64,000 nucleotides of DNA, from assembly GCA_947095585.1 (NCBI GenBank), contig OX352765.1:93828965-93892964 (forward strand), read 5' to 3'. Numbering within the stretch: position 1 is the stretch's first letter; each line of letters begins with the position of its first letter. Shown piece after piece: positions 13,291 to 25,129 of the stretch. The position numbers were made by a program, and so were the translations under genes. The notes beneath the pieces are model-generated. The model made no database searches. It was given only the letters and a program-made list of their open reading frames with translations, and had not been told where the DNA came from. This DNA comes from Nephrocerus scutellatus. Lineage: Eukaryota; Arthropoda; Insecta; Diptera; Pipunculidae.

Positions 13291-14600
13291 AATTCTTTGC
13301 CAAGAGAACCAGTGACCTGTCATTTTACTTTGGATGAAGATGGATTGATGTTCTTCGAATTTTTGTTTTGGTTTTTTCGCCAATGTTCCTACATTGTCTC
13401 CTTACCCAACCATGTTATATCATGTTAGTCACTAGCACGTGTTAGCATGCCACACATACTCCATTACGTCATCACTACCTTCAGTGAATAAATTGGTTAA
13501 ATGATTTTACCTTTAAATGTGCAAGGATATATGAAATTAAAAAGTGCCGTAAATCTGCTCGCGTTTGTTCTGTGCCTAGGTGCGTGATAAGCATCGTTAA
13601 AAAAGTGTTCACCATAATCGTGCACACACAAATACTGCAAAGACTATAAACCACACAAGATTCATGTAAAAGCATCAGAATACTCAGACAACCGACATTC
13701 AAAGCAAACTCAAAACACATCCCCAAGGATTTTATCTTCTTTTCGGCTTATGTTACTTGAATTTTACTGAATTTTCGTTTCCCTTTGATTTGGTTTTCAT
13801 TTCATTAAGTTTTTTATTCCATATGTTAGTCCTTGTGTTTGCCGGGTAGCAGCAGTTCAATGCAGTAGCAGTACAAACATTCAAAGGATATTTAAATCTA
13901 TATTATCCAACAGTTTTAGGTAAGCATTTTGTTCTAGTTGTACACAGTTATCCTTTACAACTGTAAGAGCCGTTGAACCTCAGCATTTCATTAGATACTT
14001 CTTCTTAGAGTACTTAAGGTACGTCCTGCCACATAGCAGACATGTAACCTAGATGACCGCACCATCTAATTAACAAAGCCGAAATATGGGGGCGAACATA
14101 TACATTTTTAGTAGCTTCTCGAACTGCCCAGCAGCTCCCTACCAGATCGGCCGTTTTTCGCGCCGATGCGTCCGGCAACCGGAATTGTTCAATTTGGTGA
14201 ATACCTAAGGTCCCCATCCAGCTGACCCCCGAGGTTTTGTCACAGAGTTTCCAGAGATCGCAAGGGTTTCGCCTAGATAACTGGTGAAATTATATTTCTG
14301 AGTATCCTGTCAAACTATCACGTCGATTCCCGGAACTCTGAAAACTAGAAAAAAGTTTAATGAAATTTAATTCAATTAAATTAAATAAAAAACCCACCCC
14401 AAGAAACCTATAAATTAGAGAGGAACTACTACATACTCGTATCTAACGTCCAGATCAACAAATTGCTATATTTCAGCGTCGACTCAAGTTCACAGCATTA
14501 CTTAACTGCAATGGGCGAACTCGTTGTACAATTCGTAACATGTATTAAATAGGGATTTATTTATTTTTTTACTTGAAAGTCGGTCATGGCAAAGCTTTTC
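13291..14600. other. Intergenic, nothing recognised
   Basis: Only short frames without domains. The minus-strand frame 13481-13726 is cysteine-rich and hydrophobic, but has no supporting splice sites or family match. Confidence 0.35.
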
Positions 14601-15484
14601 AGCTTCATTCATCATTGTCTAGTGTCTATTTTTTTGTGTGTATTTTGAGGATCTTTACCATATTTCTGTCATATCACTTCCGATGTAGAGTAATCTCTTA
14701 AGCAGTTTGACATCCCCTGTTGCTATATCGACTTTAATTTTATTTTGGCATCTTGATGGCAATCTTTACCACATTTATGTCTTATCACTTCCGATGTAGA
14801 CTAATCTCTTAAGCAGTTTGACATCCCCTGTTGTTATATCGACATTTTATTTGGGCATCTTGATGGCAATCATTGGAAGTGGTGGTACTAAAACGTCTTC
14901 TCCTTTGTACTTTCCTTTAAGAATTGTTGCTTCGATGACGTTGTTCCATAAAGTCTTCAACGCAAGCCGGTTGCCATTACAAAGACGTACTTATGTCCTA
15001 TATCCCCTTGTGGGTCCTATGGCTACGCCTACGCGCCATCGCGTGCGGTTCCTGCCAATGAGCTTCAGCTCTCGCCAACTATTCCCCAATTGCCGTGCCT
15101 CCTCCTCAACTGTTCTGCGCCACGTATTTCTCGGACGAGACGACCCGTTCTTCTACCATCCTGAGATAGCGGATTCCATTGCATTGCGTAGTTTGCTATG
15201 GAACTGTCGCCTTTTCTGAGTGTATGACCAATCCACTGCCACTTCCGTCGCTAAATGGTTATGCCTATTGGTTCCTGATCCGTTCTCTGGTAAAGATGTT
15301 CGTTAGAGATACGGTTAGGCCAGAAAACCCTTAAGATGTTCGGTAGGCTCCTATTTACGAACGTTTGTAATCTTTTTGTGATATTAGCGGTCACCTTCCA
15401 AGTGCTGCACCCATACAACAGCACAGATTCAACATTTGAACAGAACTGTCGCAGCTTGGTGTTAAAGCTGATCGCATTGCTTTG
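14601..15484 (-). mobile_element. LINE 3' half, same type as the 1.2-2.1 kb copy
   Basis: Minus-strand reading from 15480 down gives LRQFCSNVESVLLYGCSTW, KRLQTFVNRSLPNILRVFW, RRKWQWIGHTLRKGD, MQWNPLSQDG and, after a frameshift, a RNTWRRTVEEEARQ-like block. This is the C-terminal region downstream of the RT active site of the LINE type also present at 1875-2110 (LDWNPQ...GRPSKTWKRTIEEE). The remainder to about 14601 is its 3' flank or untranslated region and includes a roughly 105-bp tandem duplication. Its 5' border is fused directly to the Helitron fragment at 15485. Confidence 0.75.
14645..14862. repeat. Tandem duplication of about 105 bp
   Basis: Two adjacent copies share the words tcacttccgatgtaga, taatctcttaagcagtttga and catcccctgttg, followed by tatatcgac and ggcatcttgatggcaatc. 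Copy one is near 14650-14755 and copy two near 14756-14862. They differ at a few positions, so the duplication is not recent. Confidence 0.85.
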
Positions 15485-16165
15485 TCATATCATGGACGTA
15501 CAAAGACGAGGTTGGTTGATATTTCGCAACACTATGATTACCGATCCGACTTTCAATTGGAGATTGTGAGGTGACAATCCGGGCAATTCTATCAGGTTTA
15601 AAAATTCGGTTGGATAGTTATCGACATCATCTTTGCTAGTAATTGAATCCACCGATTTGTATGTCATCAATTCGACAGCAACATTACTTGGAATCTTGAA
15701 ATTCAATTCATTGGCATCAATGTTCTTCGCAGCCAATATAGCCAAACATTATTTTTTTAATTTTGAAAAAAAAAATAGACGCGAAATGTAATGCAGTCAG
15801 TCGAAATGTCAACGGGGATATTGCCATTGCCGAATGTCCAGCAATTGTTTTGAAAATACTTCTCCAGATTGGTCGTTCTGCAACTGGACACGCATGTTCA
15901 TACTTAATTAGAGTGACTCGACGAGTTTCCACAAAACGGACGACTTCAAACATGCATTAAGTTCATCGGCTGGCTTCGACCGTGGAATCACTGGCAATGT
16001 TTCCGAAAATAACCTGCCAATCATCGCACCACCAATGGCATATATGTTCCAAAACTTGAATACAATTGTAGTGTCTGGCCAGGTGCTCCCAAGACCAGTC
16101 AGAAGGCAGAACTGAATTTGTGACGGAAATATCGCGAAAACAATCAACTCGGTTGACAATCGTTG
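15485..16165 (-). mobile_element. Helitron helicase fragment
   Basis: The minus strand encodes broken pieces of the Pif1-like helicase of a Helitron. At 15908-16159 the frame reads AIGGAMIGRLFSETLPVIPRS followed by ADELNACLKSSVLWKLVESL, corresponding to the block around the helicase GGAMI..GDFRQTLPVIPRS motif, with the aspartate of GDFRQ lost. Near 15820-15900 another frame gives MRVQLQNDQSGEVFSKQLLDI. At 15485-15745 the frame gives ILAAKNIDANELNF, NYPTEFLNLIELPGLSPHNL and LKVGSVIIVLRNINQPRLC, the C-terminal helicase motifs in the right order. At least two frameshifts separate the pieces. The Rep domain and Helitron termini were not found; the unassigned sequence 16166-16740 may include more of it. 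Confidence 0.9.
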
Positions 16166-16749
16166 GAATGTTTCATCCCGCTGTAAAAAGCAGTTCGTCT
16201 TTAATGGAAAAAATCAAACGGTTACTTCAAAATGTTGGTAGTTTCTGATGAATTTTGCCAGCCAATAAAAGAAATGATTGTGTGTGGTTGTGTCGCAAAT
16301 AGTCGCTTTCCTTATAGAAAATGGCGTTAAGGTGACCCAGCAAGTGTGCCAACAAAAGCTGTTAAATGGCAGATATTGATGCACGCAAGCTGTGCAAACC
16401 GCCGGACATTCTAACAGGTCTCTGTCTCTCTTCGCTATCCAAGCAATCTCCTTTGACACAAAAATTTTTACAAACTCACGCTCCACAGTTTATTTTTTGG
16501 CGTAATGTTCGTCAAATTTGAATCCGATGGATATTTCCTTGTGGTTCAACAACAAAATATAAAAAAAACAATGAAGTTAGACGTCAGTCGGAAATGGCAA
16601 CGCGTTCCCAGGCTCACATTCGTGCAGCGTGCAATCCGGTAGCCAAAGGTAATCATATTGAACTGTGACATGTTTTTCAACACTCAACGTTATCTTAAAA
16701 TTTTGAATTGAAAGAGTGACAACTACCGAAACCACATTCTATTTGTATC
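16166..16749. other. Unassigned stretch between Helitron and LINE
   Basis: The minus-strand frame 16214-16486 is open for about 90 codons but shows no motif I recognise. It could be a degenerate upstream part of the Helitron. Confidence 0.3.
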
Positions 16750-17900
16750 TAGGGTAGGTGAGGTTGCGGTGGCAGCTTATGCTCACTTAGACCATTCGCG
16801 GTCTTTTGTGTTCTTATACATTTCCCCTTTTCAGAAGATCCATTCAGAGCTCTTGATGAATCGAAGTATATCTCGCACTTTGCCGTTTTCGAGATCTGAT
16901 AGGTTATTCATTAACCGCTTACCTAAGTGTTTGTGCCCTCTGTGCATTAGTGCCGGAAATGAGCAAAGAAGATGTTCTATGGTCTCTTCCTCCTCCTCGT
17001 CCATGCAACATCTGCAGAAGTCATTATATTCGACACCCATCCTTCTCGCGTGTTTCCCTAGAAGGCAGTGTCCTGTCATTATCCCTACAACCGTTCTTAG
17101 TTCACGTCTTTGTAGGGAAATAAGCGCAGTTGAGCGCTTCAAGTTCAACTTCGGCCAGAAATATTGCAAGTGTCGGTGTTTTCCCACCTTACATTTGTTA
17201 TTGTTTCTGCCTCTTTCCGAAGCTCAAATTTCAGTGTCGCGATAGGACTCCCTACCTCCGCCCTTTCCGGTAGCAGCTGAAGAGTCGTACCACGTCTAGC
17301 TAACTCGTCCGCCCTGCAGTTCCAGCAGTTCCCCTCAACATCCTTGTGGCCGGGGACCCATATGATCCTTATATTGAACTGTTCACTCATCTCGTTAAGA
17401 GAGGAGTAACAGCTCAACGCCACCTTAGATTTCAGTGAGACCGCCTTTAACGATTTTATGGCCGCCTGACTGTCCACATAAATGATAATCTTCTTTGAGG
17501 ATAATACATTATGCTTCAGCCAACTCATTTCCTCTTCAATCGCTATCACCTAAGCCTGGTATACGCTGCAGTGATCAGGTAGACGGACAGAGATGCTTAC
17601 TTTCGGCTTGTCACAGAAGACTCCTGCTCCTACTTTACCGTCTAGCTTAGAGCCATCCGTGAAAAACGGTATTGTTTCATTATCGGTTACGGATCCTCTC
17701 TTCCAGTCTTCTCTGGAGGGTGTTGTTGTCCGAAAACCGTTTTGAAAGCATAACACTGGTGCTATGTAATCCAGCTTCGTCAGCTCCTGCTTTAGCGATT
17801 TAGTTATGATGGAGTGCCCCTTTTGAAGACTTCTTCACTGATTGACAGCTAACAGTAGCGTAGCTGTAATTGCCGCTTTCTGTTTGCCAAATATATCTAG
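16750..17900 (-). mobile_element. RNase H-type LINE, 3' portion, relatively young
   Basis: A 5'-truncated minus-strand copy of an I/LOA-like element. After LTKLDYIAPVLCFQNGF at 17740-17800, RNase H begins. Its frame 17550-17756 has PFFTDGSKLDGKVGAGVF with the first catalytic aspartate and ends in CSVYQA. A single in-frame TAG (17547-17549) separates this from the next open frame, 17145-17549, with AIEEEM (glutamate), IIYVDSQAAIKSL (aspartate) and WVPGHKDVEGN...ADELARRG (final aspartate). The frame 16831-17187 then supplies TGHCLLGKHARRM and the zinc motif CRCCMDEEEEETIEHLLCSF before the end of the protein. Few lesions are present, so this copy is younger than most in the window. Confidence 0.9.
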
Positions 17901-20815
17901 TGGGATAAGGTGGAGATATTAATTTAAACTGCAGATGCTTACAAGATACGCGCTATTGGAATATGCGAAAGTGCAGAGGACTTAACGGTGTGTAGGATTT
18001 TCACTCAAAATCCTGTAATTATTGATATTTTCTAAAGCTTACTTTATCTAATTCTCGTCTGCTACCTATGTAACTCAGCTCGTATGCTTGCATCTGAATC
18101 CTTGAATCCTGAATCCTTGCGCCGAGTTTGGAGTATTCACTCGTTTTTAAGTACATAGTAAAAGTTTGTATCTTAATACCCATCACTTTGCAATTAATTA
18201 ATTAATTTTCTTCACATTATCAGAGAGAGAGTATGAAAAATTCAATCACATCCTTGCTTTGTATCCTCAAAGTTGATTTCATCTCATCTCCAGTATTCAA
18301 CACAAAAGGCATTTCTCCTTGGAATGCTTTTCACATAAATATTGCTGCACAAGCAAGCATTTCGAGTTTGCGAGTATTACGCCGATGACAATTCACCAGC
18401 AGCACAGCAGTGTGCCTAAAGTTTAAAGTTCACGATCCACGTTGCTGTACTTTTTCCAGGACTCATTTTATTTCACTTTTGCTTTTGTAGGAATTTTTTT
18501 GTGCAAAAGGGAATTAAAAGTGAGTTGAGATTTATAGTAATTTGATGGGAAAAGTTGTTCTCGTTTTTATTCAAATTTCCTTTGCTTATATGTATGAACG
18601 TTTGCCCGCTAACTCAGATTTGTTTAAGCCAACAACTGAAGTCAGTAGTTTATTGCTAGTTGCTACAGTTTGCTAGTCGACAGGGGTCCTGTTGCTATTC
18701 CACACGAACCTATTGTTCGCTTCTTATGCTTGCAGCACTTGTTTGTATCGGATTTGCTTTTTATTTTGCTTTTAGTTTTTATTTTTCGAACAAAGAGAGA
18801 AAGCGCCTTAATTAAGATCGGATGATGTCTATTTTCAAAAGGAGGACCTTGATTCTATATACATGGATGTATGTGCCTCACAAATATCAAGTGAATAGGG
18901 GAGAAGAAGTAGATTTGTAGATATGAAGGACAATCACAATCTGCTAGATTTTTGATTAATTTGATGAGTGTGAGCATCCATCAGATACTTCCTTGCGATA
19001 AAAAATCTTTCAACGAATGCTCTGACTGTCTTAAAAGAGAAACTGCTTTCACATTTATGCAGACGCATTTCAAATTTTTTATCTGTGAACTCGGAACAAT
19101 TGGCTCTTGATACATTACAGATATTAATGCTGCATTAAATAGATACTCAAATAAAGTATATTCATTATGAAAAGAAATAACAGAACTATATACTCCGCTA
19201 CGGCATATGCAACTAAGTCCCACTACTCGCGTACACTTAGGATATTAAAAATTGAATTGGGAACATCATGATGAATCCGGTATGAATGGAATCAGCATCA
19301 TTCATCCTCTTCAAAGGCAGAGATCTACTCGTCACTTTTGCTGGTCCGCCCCCTTACTACACTCAATTGGCGCTAAATCCCACAGCAGTTTCTTTTGCAG
19401 AGCCGACTAAGACTACAACGACGACATCTCATATCGTGATTGCGTTTTCCAAAAGAAAAAGGAATCTCAAAATGAAATTCCAAATGCACAATGAAAAATT
19501 CAAATCAGAAAATTCAATTAGTTTGTATGTGCGCGCAGGACGAAAGGGGACGAAACCAACTTCAGACGGTGCAAAAAGCAAAACGCTTTTATTCACAGAT
19601 CCAAGTATAAAGAGGAAGACCTTAAAACGAGTTTGTTGTGATTCTGAAATTAGTTGAATAGTTGGCGTAGAAAAACTACCGCCGTCGGCAGAAGACACAA
19701 GATACAATCAGCAATGCCTTTAACAACAATGGGAAAATATTTGTGTGTAAAACTTTAGCAAAATAAAGTTACAATAAAAGTCCACGTTTTGCCTTTGCAA
19801 TCTGATCAGATCCATCAAAGGGAATTTTTGAGATGCAACGCAATCAGAAGCACTTATACACAAACACATTTCGTCCTCAGTAATGAGAAGGAATGGATAA
19901 TTAGGGAGTTTGAAGCCCGGTGCACTGAAGAGAACTATCAACAGAGTAATGTAAAAATAGTTCCAGCATTAGCTGGCGTTCGTTGCCAAGTCCGCATTTG
20001 AAAACTTGAAAGTTAACTTTTGAGCTGCAGTACAAGATAATAGTGATGAGCTGCGGAGGAATAACTAAATGTTCTGATACAAGACTGTCTTCAATTCCCG
20101 ATGCAAAGGTGAGCTCTGGAAGTGCCCTTAAAAGTTTGGATTTGCGATACGGACAATCTCACTTCCCGGTGTTATGTGTTTTGCGTAACAGCGAGAAAAA
20201 GGTCTTCAACATTTAGACCAAGAAATAAGAAAGTAATGGGTCTATAAAAAGGCTCCAGTTGACATCGTATATGGTTAAGCAGTGTATGGTTTCATTAATG
20301 CTTCAGATGATCAGTTAAAGCTTCATTTGAAGACATTAGTTATCGGCAAAACAACCCATGGAGTATTGGCCTCAGCGTTCGGGGATGAAGGAGTTTCTCC
20401 ATTAAAACCGAAGATATCACAGAAATAGAAGCAATTATTGAGGAGAAAATGAGAAGACTTGCCGACGGCTGGGAGTTTTCGGAACGACCGAAATAGCAGA
20501 TTCTGGTCTTCATCAAGTTGTTTTCGATGTCAAAAACCTGGACTTTCTATGCGGAATTGCAAGGAATCAAGCACTAAATGCATGATGAGACAGCCAACCA
20601 ATCGTGTCAGGAGGTTAGGTTGAAAAGATTACGGTAGACGCCAGAGGAAAAATTTTGTAAGAACAAGTATTGCAGGGCAAAATCTTGCAAGAAAGATTGT
20701 TGCAATTGTTGTTGAAAGAATGGCTTACGTCATCCTTCCACTGTCCTGGCCTGGCTGACATGTCCCATAAAACCTAACTTCTGGATTATTCTTACCTTTG
20801 TAAGTATAACTAATT
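17901..20815. other. Intergenic, nothing recognised
   Basis: No transposon protein or exon could be supported. The frame 19286-19657 (ATG start, 123 codons) and the overlapping minus frame 19429-19707 are low-complexity and lack splice sites or domains. A degenerate frame near 20395-20500 is not identifiable. Confidence 0.35.
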
Positions 20816-20819
20816 ATTC

Positions 20820-22550
20820 AGAAGGAATACCTTCACTAAACTGTATCATTCATCATATTTGGCTCCACAACCGAAGTCTGGTCCTGGCCTCCCGCAAAAA
20901 GTCTCTCCATACGGGGCCTACAATTCTCCGTAAGGCTTTTCTCTCGAACACGGCTAAGAGGTCAGAATGCTTTTTGCTAAGCACCGAAGTCTCGGATCCA
21001 CATGTTAGTACTGGCATGACCATTGTCTTATACACCAGCAGCTTGGTTATGGTTAAGTTCGTGGATTTAAAGAGTCTTGACAGACTATAGTAGGCTTTGT
21101 TGGCTTAAAGCAACCGTGCGCGTATTCCAGGTTCTATGCTGTTATCGGCTGCTACAGTTGACCCGATATAGTTAAGTGATTGCACTACTTCCAATTCAAA
21201 TAGTGGAGCCCGTCACTATTTTAATTTAGGGATCAATGTTGGATCTTCTAGTCGCAGACGTGGCCTCAATTATGTGCAGCCCCAGATTTCGTGCTGCCCG
21301 CTCGATCTGGATGAAAGCTTCCTGTACAGCCCTTTGGTTTCTACCAACGATGTCGATGTCGTCTGCGTAAGCCAGTATCTGAATGGACTTATAGAGCATT
21401 GTTCCTCTCGCCGTTACATTACGTCAGAGGACGCAAGCCAGTCCATCCCCTTGTCGGAGCCCGTTTAAGATATTGAATGGGCTTGATAGTGATCCGCATA
21501 TTTTTACTTGGCTCATAACATTGGTCATGGTCAACCTACATAGTCGTGTCAGTTTATTCTCTCCTGGCTTTATAAAGTTCTACTCTGGCTATGCTATCAT
21601 AGGCGGCTTTAAAGTCTATAAAAAGATGGTGTAGTGAGTTTTAAAACTATGTATAGACATTTTTCCATCACATGCCTAAGTGTGGAAATTTGATTAGTTG
21701 TTGATGTGCCTGTGATGAGGCCACACTGGTATGGACCAATGATGACTTTAGCGTATGGGGCTATCCGGTCTTGAACGATACCATTGTTATTAGTGTTCTC
21801 GTGTAAGCTATGGGTGCCAATGTAGGTACTGCCTTAATACTGGCTCCCTACCTATTTTTGCATTCATATCTTCCATAATGATTTTTACATCATACTCAGG
21901 GCAGGCGTGGCGTTCCAGTTCGACTGATTCCAAGAATTCTTCTTTTTCATCATCTTGGGAATCCTCTGTAGGTGCGTGAATGAGGTTATGAGGCTTATTA
22001 TGTTTTTAAATCTGCCCCGCAGGCGAAGGGTGCATAGCCGTTCATTTATTGCTTTAAAGCCGATAACGGTGGGTTTTATTCTTTTGCTGACTAGAATCCC
22101 CACCCCGAGCACATGATGTCTTGCATGACAGCTGTAATATATGTCATATTCTGATTTTTAAGACACCATTCCCCCTCTACCGCATCTTCTGAATTGCTGT
22201 AATGTCAGCATTATATTTGGACAGGGTATTGCATAGCTGCTGTGCAGCTCGAGCTCTATACAGTGAGCGTTCGTTCCATGAGAAATCTTCTTAAATCGTT
22301 TGGCCGAGGTCGTTGTCGTTCATCGGTGTATCCGAGGCTGATTTTAAGTTCTGTAATAAAAAATTTTTACGGGCGAGGTTATTGGCCTCGATCATTTAGC
22401 CCGATCATTTAGCTTTTCCTGTATTGAAGGAAATTAGCGGCGGCCACCAGGTGGAGGTTTGATCGAATTTCCATTAGTCAAAGATAGTTACGGCTTCTTG
22501 CAATTCTGATGCATTTTGTGTTATTCCCCCTATTCTGCTGATGGCTGACC
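20820..22550 (-). mobile_element. APE-type LINE with endonuclease, internally deleted (copy 1)
   Basis: Minus-strand relative of the + strand copy at 45945-48020. From the 5' end: a leader at 22440-22550 matching the other copy, then LSKYNADITAIQ and GVGILVSKRIKPTVIGFKA with NERLCTLRLRGRFKN (AP-endonuclease domain, 21885-22330), followed by a DMN motif near 21870. It then jumps into a degenerate RT (GPYQCGLITGTSTTNQISTLRH near 21740-21690) and ends with MPVLTCGSETSVLSKKHSD and FERKALRRIVGPV at 20853-21035. The 3' end reads tttggctccacaaccg in reverse followed by a gat-rich tail. The endonuclease type is the one often mis-annotated in insects as craniofacial development protein 2-like. Confidence 0.85.
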
Positions 22551-25125
22551 GCCCTACTGTATCATTACAAAAAGAAATAGAGGAAAATCAAGGAACAAAT
22601 AAATTATATATCAGTTCTTTTAAAATAATTTACGACAAACTCTTCACTTAAAGCGACTGTAACCTAAGCACATGTCCTTCTTAATTGTATCACATATTAG
22701 TCTTGGATGCGACAGCTCCGTTAAAAGCAAACTTTCTAAGAAGAGCCTAGCAGACATTTTTAAAGGCTAGAATTGCACTCGAAAAGTCTGCCATGCCAGT
22801 CTGACTAACCTTTCATTTAATTTTCCATTCTGTGGAGTCTCATTGTGTCGTGCATCATCAAAAATGTCTCGGTAATTTCTTCGTTATTTTTATTGCAGTC
22901 CTTTCTTGTACGTTAAGGTCGACAGAATGTTGTGTGAAGGTGAAAACATCCTCAGATACTCTAGTTTGTCTCTGAAACAAGCTAAGAAAAGGACCCACTC
23001 ATGGTAACGAATGCAGTCTCAGCGTTCATCCTCTTTCAACTGCGGCGACGTAATGTGAATGTTCTCCTTCATACCGCTGCGCTGCATGGGTGCAAATTTA
23101 ATTACCGTTACTGGCTTACATTTCCTTCTTCCTCATTTATCATGCAGTAGATATCCTTCAGCTGAGTTGAGCTAAAAATAATATCACCAGATGCAAACGC
23201 AAGCCGAGCGCACATGTCACACAATGTAACGGCCACATTTCTGACACGTAGAGAAGATAGGGATTTGGCCATGATGCATGATGGTGCTCTTGATTTCGTT
23301 ACACCAACGCATTACTTCCTTCAGAAATTACAACTTTATTCCGAAGAGCGTAGTTCATAATTGAATTGCTGAGCAGCATTCGGGAAGCAGCACGCAACAT
23401 CGAATATTGTACGTTACCGTATGGACCGTCCTAAAGGGATAATAGGAAGAAATCACCGTTTGTGGGTGGGTGTGGGTGCAATTATTATGCAAACAAAATA
23501 TGAAAATACGCCCGGAGGAGGAAAACAATAAAGAATAACTAAGAGATGAAGAGAGAAGCAGAATTTTAAATTAGCAAATTACTGTAAATTGAAAGCGAGA
23601 AGAGGTTGGGTTGAAGATCCTTAGGGACATCTATATACACAGATCGCCATGGATTGTGTATCAGTCATGTAGGACAACAGACCATCTTGACATCAAATGA
23701 AGAAAAGCTACTTTCCAGCTGATGAATATGATAGCGGATACGCCAGAATGACTTAAAAACTATTGGCGTGGCGATGGTTCGGTTGGATTATTCTTCCCCT
23801 AGCTGTATTTTATGTTCTGTTCATTCTCTGTTCTATAGAAATCACTCTGCTACTGAAGCTGGAATAGGACTTGAACAACTAGAACCACGGGGTTAGTTTT
23901 TCTGGTATACTATACTAGTATTTGTTGTGTTTTCTTTTGAACAGAAAACTTACTATGTATCTGGTATATAAATAGATAATTTCGAACATGTTGATTTGTA
24001 TCAGGCTTCGCTTGTAACATCACAGCAAATGAAGGGATGAGTAGATAAATGTACTTCATCAAAAAGGCGTAGGACAACTTCAAACTTGTTCGTCAAGTTC
24101 ATCACAGTAGATATACAGAGGAAGAAAAAGCAACAAAAAGAACAGAACGACTCGGCAGATTTACTGTTGCAGAGAAATATGCTTTAAACATAACTCATGT
24201 CGTTAAAGTCACGCTGAAGTTATGAAGCGTGAAATCCAAACTTCTTGTCAATTTCATCTGCGCAAGCCAGTCAGCCGTTAGTAGGAGTTATACGGAATTG
24301 GTACGCGCACTGTTAGATTTACATGGGTACCTGCCTAGAAGGCTCTATACTACGGTCGGACGCGAATTGTTTTTTACGACAATTAACGTCCACCCATAAA
24401 AGATGTACCGGTATTAACTAACTGGTGGACGCTAAGCCTATCTTACATCTTTGGATATTAAAGTAATGACGACAACCGGTTTTATGATGCGCAACTCCAC
24501 GTCGAGCATATCCTAGCACTGACTACAGCAATATATAACAAAATACACACTACCCGTATTTAGGTAGTAAACCAACAGCCACTGCGATGATCATCTCGAG
24601 AACAAGCTGGATCCGACCCAAAAGTTGGCACAGACTCGGATGGCAACTCTAGTCAACCTCATCTGTGAGCATCACCAACTTCCCGTAGTACCAACGTGAC
24701 CTTGGTAAGATCTATCATCAATGTCCTCAGTTCGTTCGCTATGAGCGCTTGGGCGATGATTTAGCAAAACCCCAATAGCACATCCATCCGGAACCTCAAG
24801 CCACATCATCTGCCATAGGATACAGACCTGCGCACGATCGGGCTACTAAATATGAAGATAGGTGCCATTTATACATTCTAAGTACTAGCAGCCCAGTCCA
24901 TTTATCTACCGAAGTGTCCAAGAATCCTACCCGATGCAGTAAGATACAGCGGCCCCCTCGGGGAATGTATTGGGCACATGATGCCTTTTCTGCAGTTTTC
25001 TGGTATCGCTTATTCGAAACATACTTTCCCAATTAGTTCATGAATTGCTGTGCGTAGTGATGACCTTTTAGAATTGATCAGCTCAAATGGGATGCCATGT
25101 AATCGGCGATCATTTTCCCAAGTAA
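22551..25125. other. Intergenic, nothing recognised
   Basis: No exon, RNA gene or transposon protein could be supported. The frame 24796-25032 on the minus strand is short and featureless. Confidence 0.35.
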
Positions 25126-25129
25126 GAGC

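Noticed and set aside
14818..15219. 133-codon + strand frame
   Set aside because: Lies opposite the LINE C-terminal region and is a shadow of it.
16769..17245. 158-codon + strand frame
   Set aside because: Antisense shadow of the RNase H-type LINE zinc-motif region.
19286..19657. 123-codon + strand frame
   Set aside because: Low-complexity composition, overlapped by an equally open minus frame, no family features.
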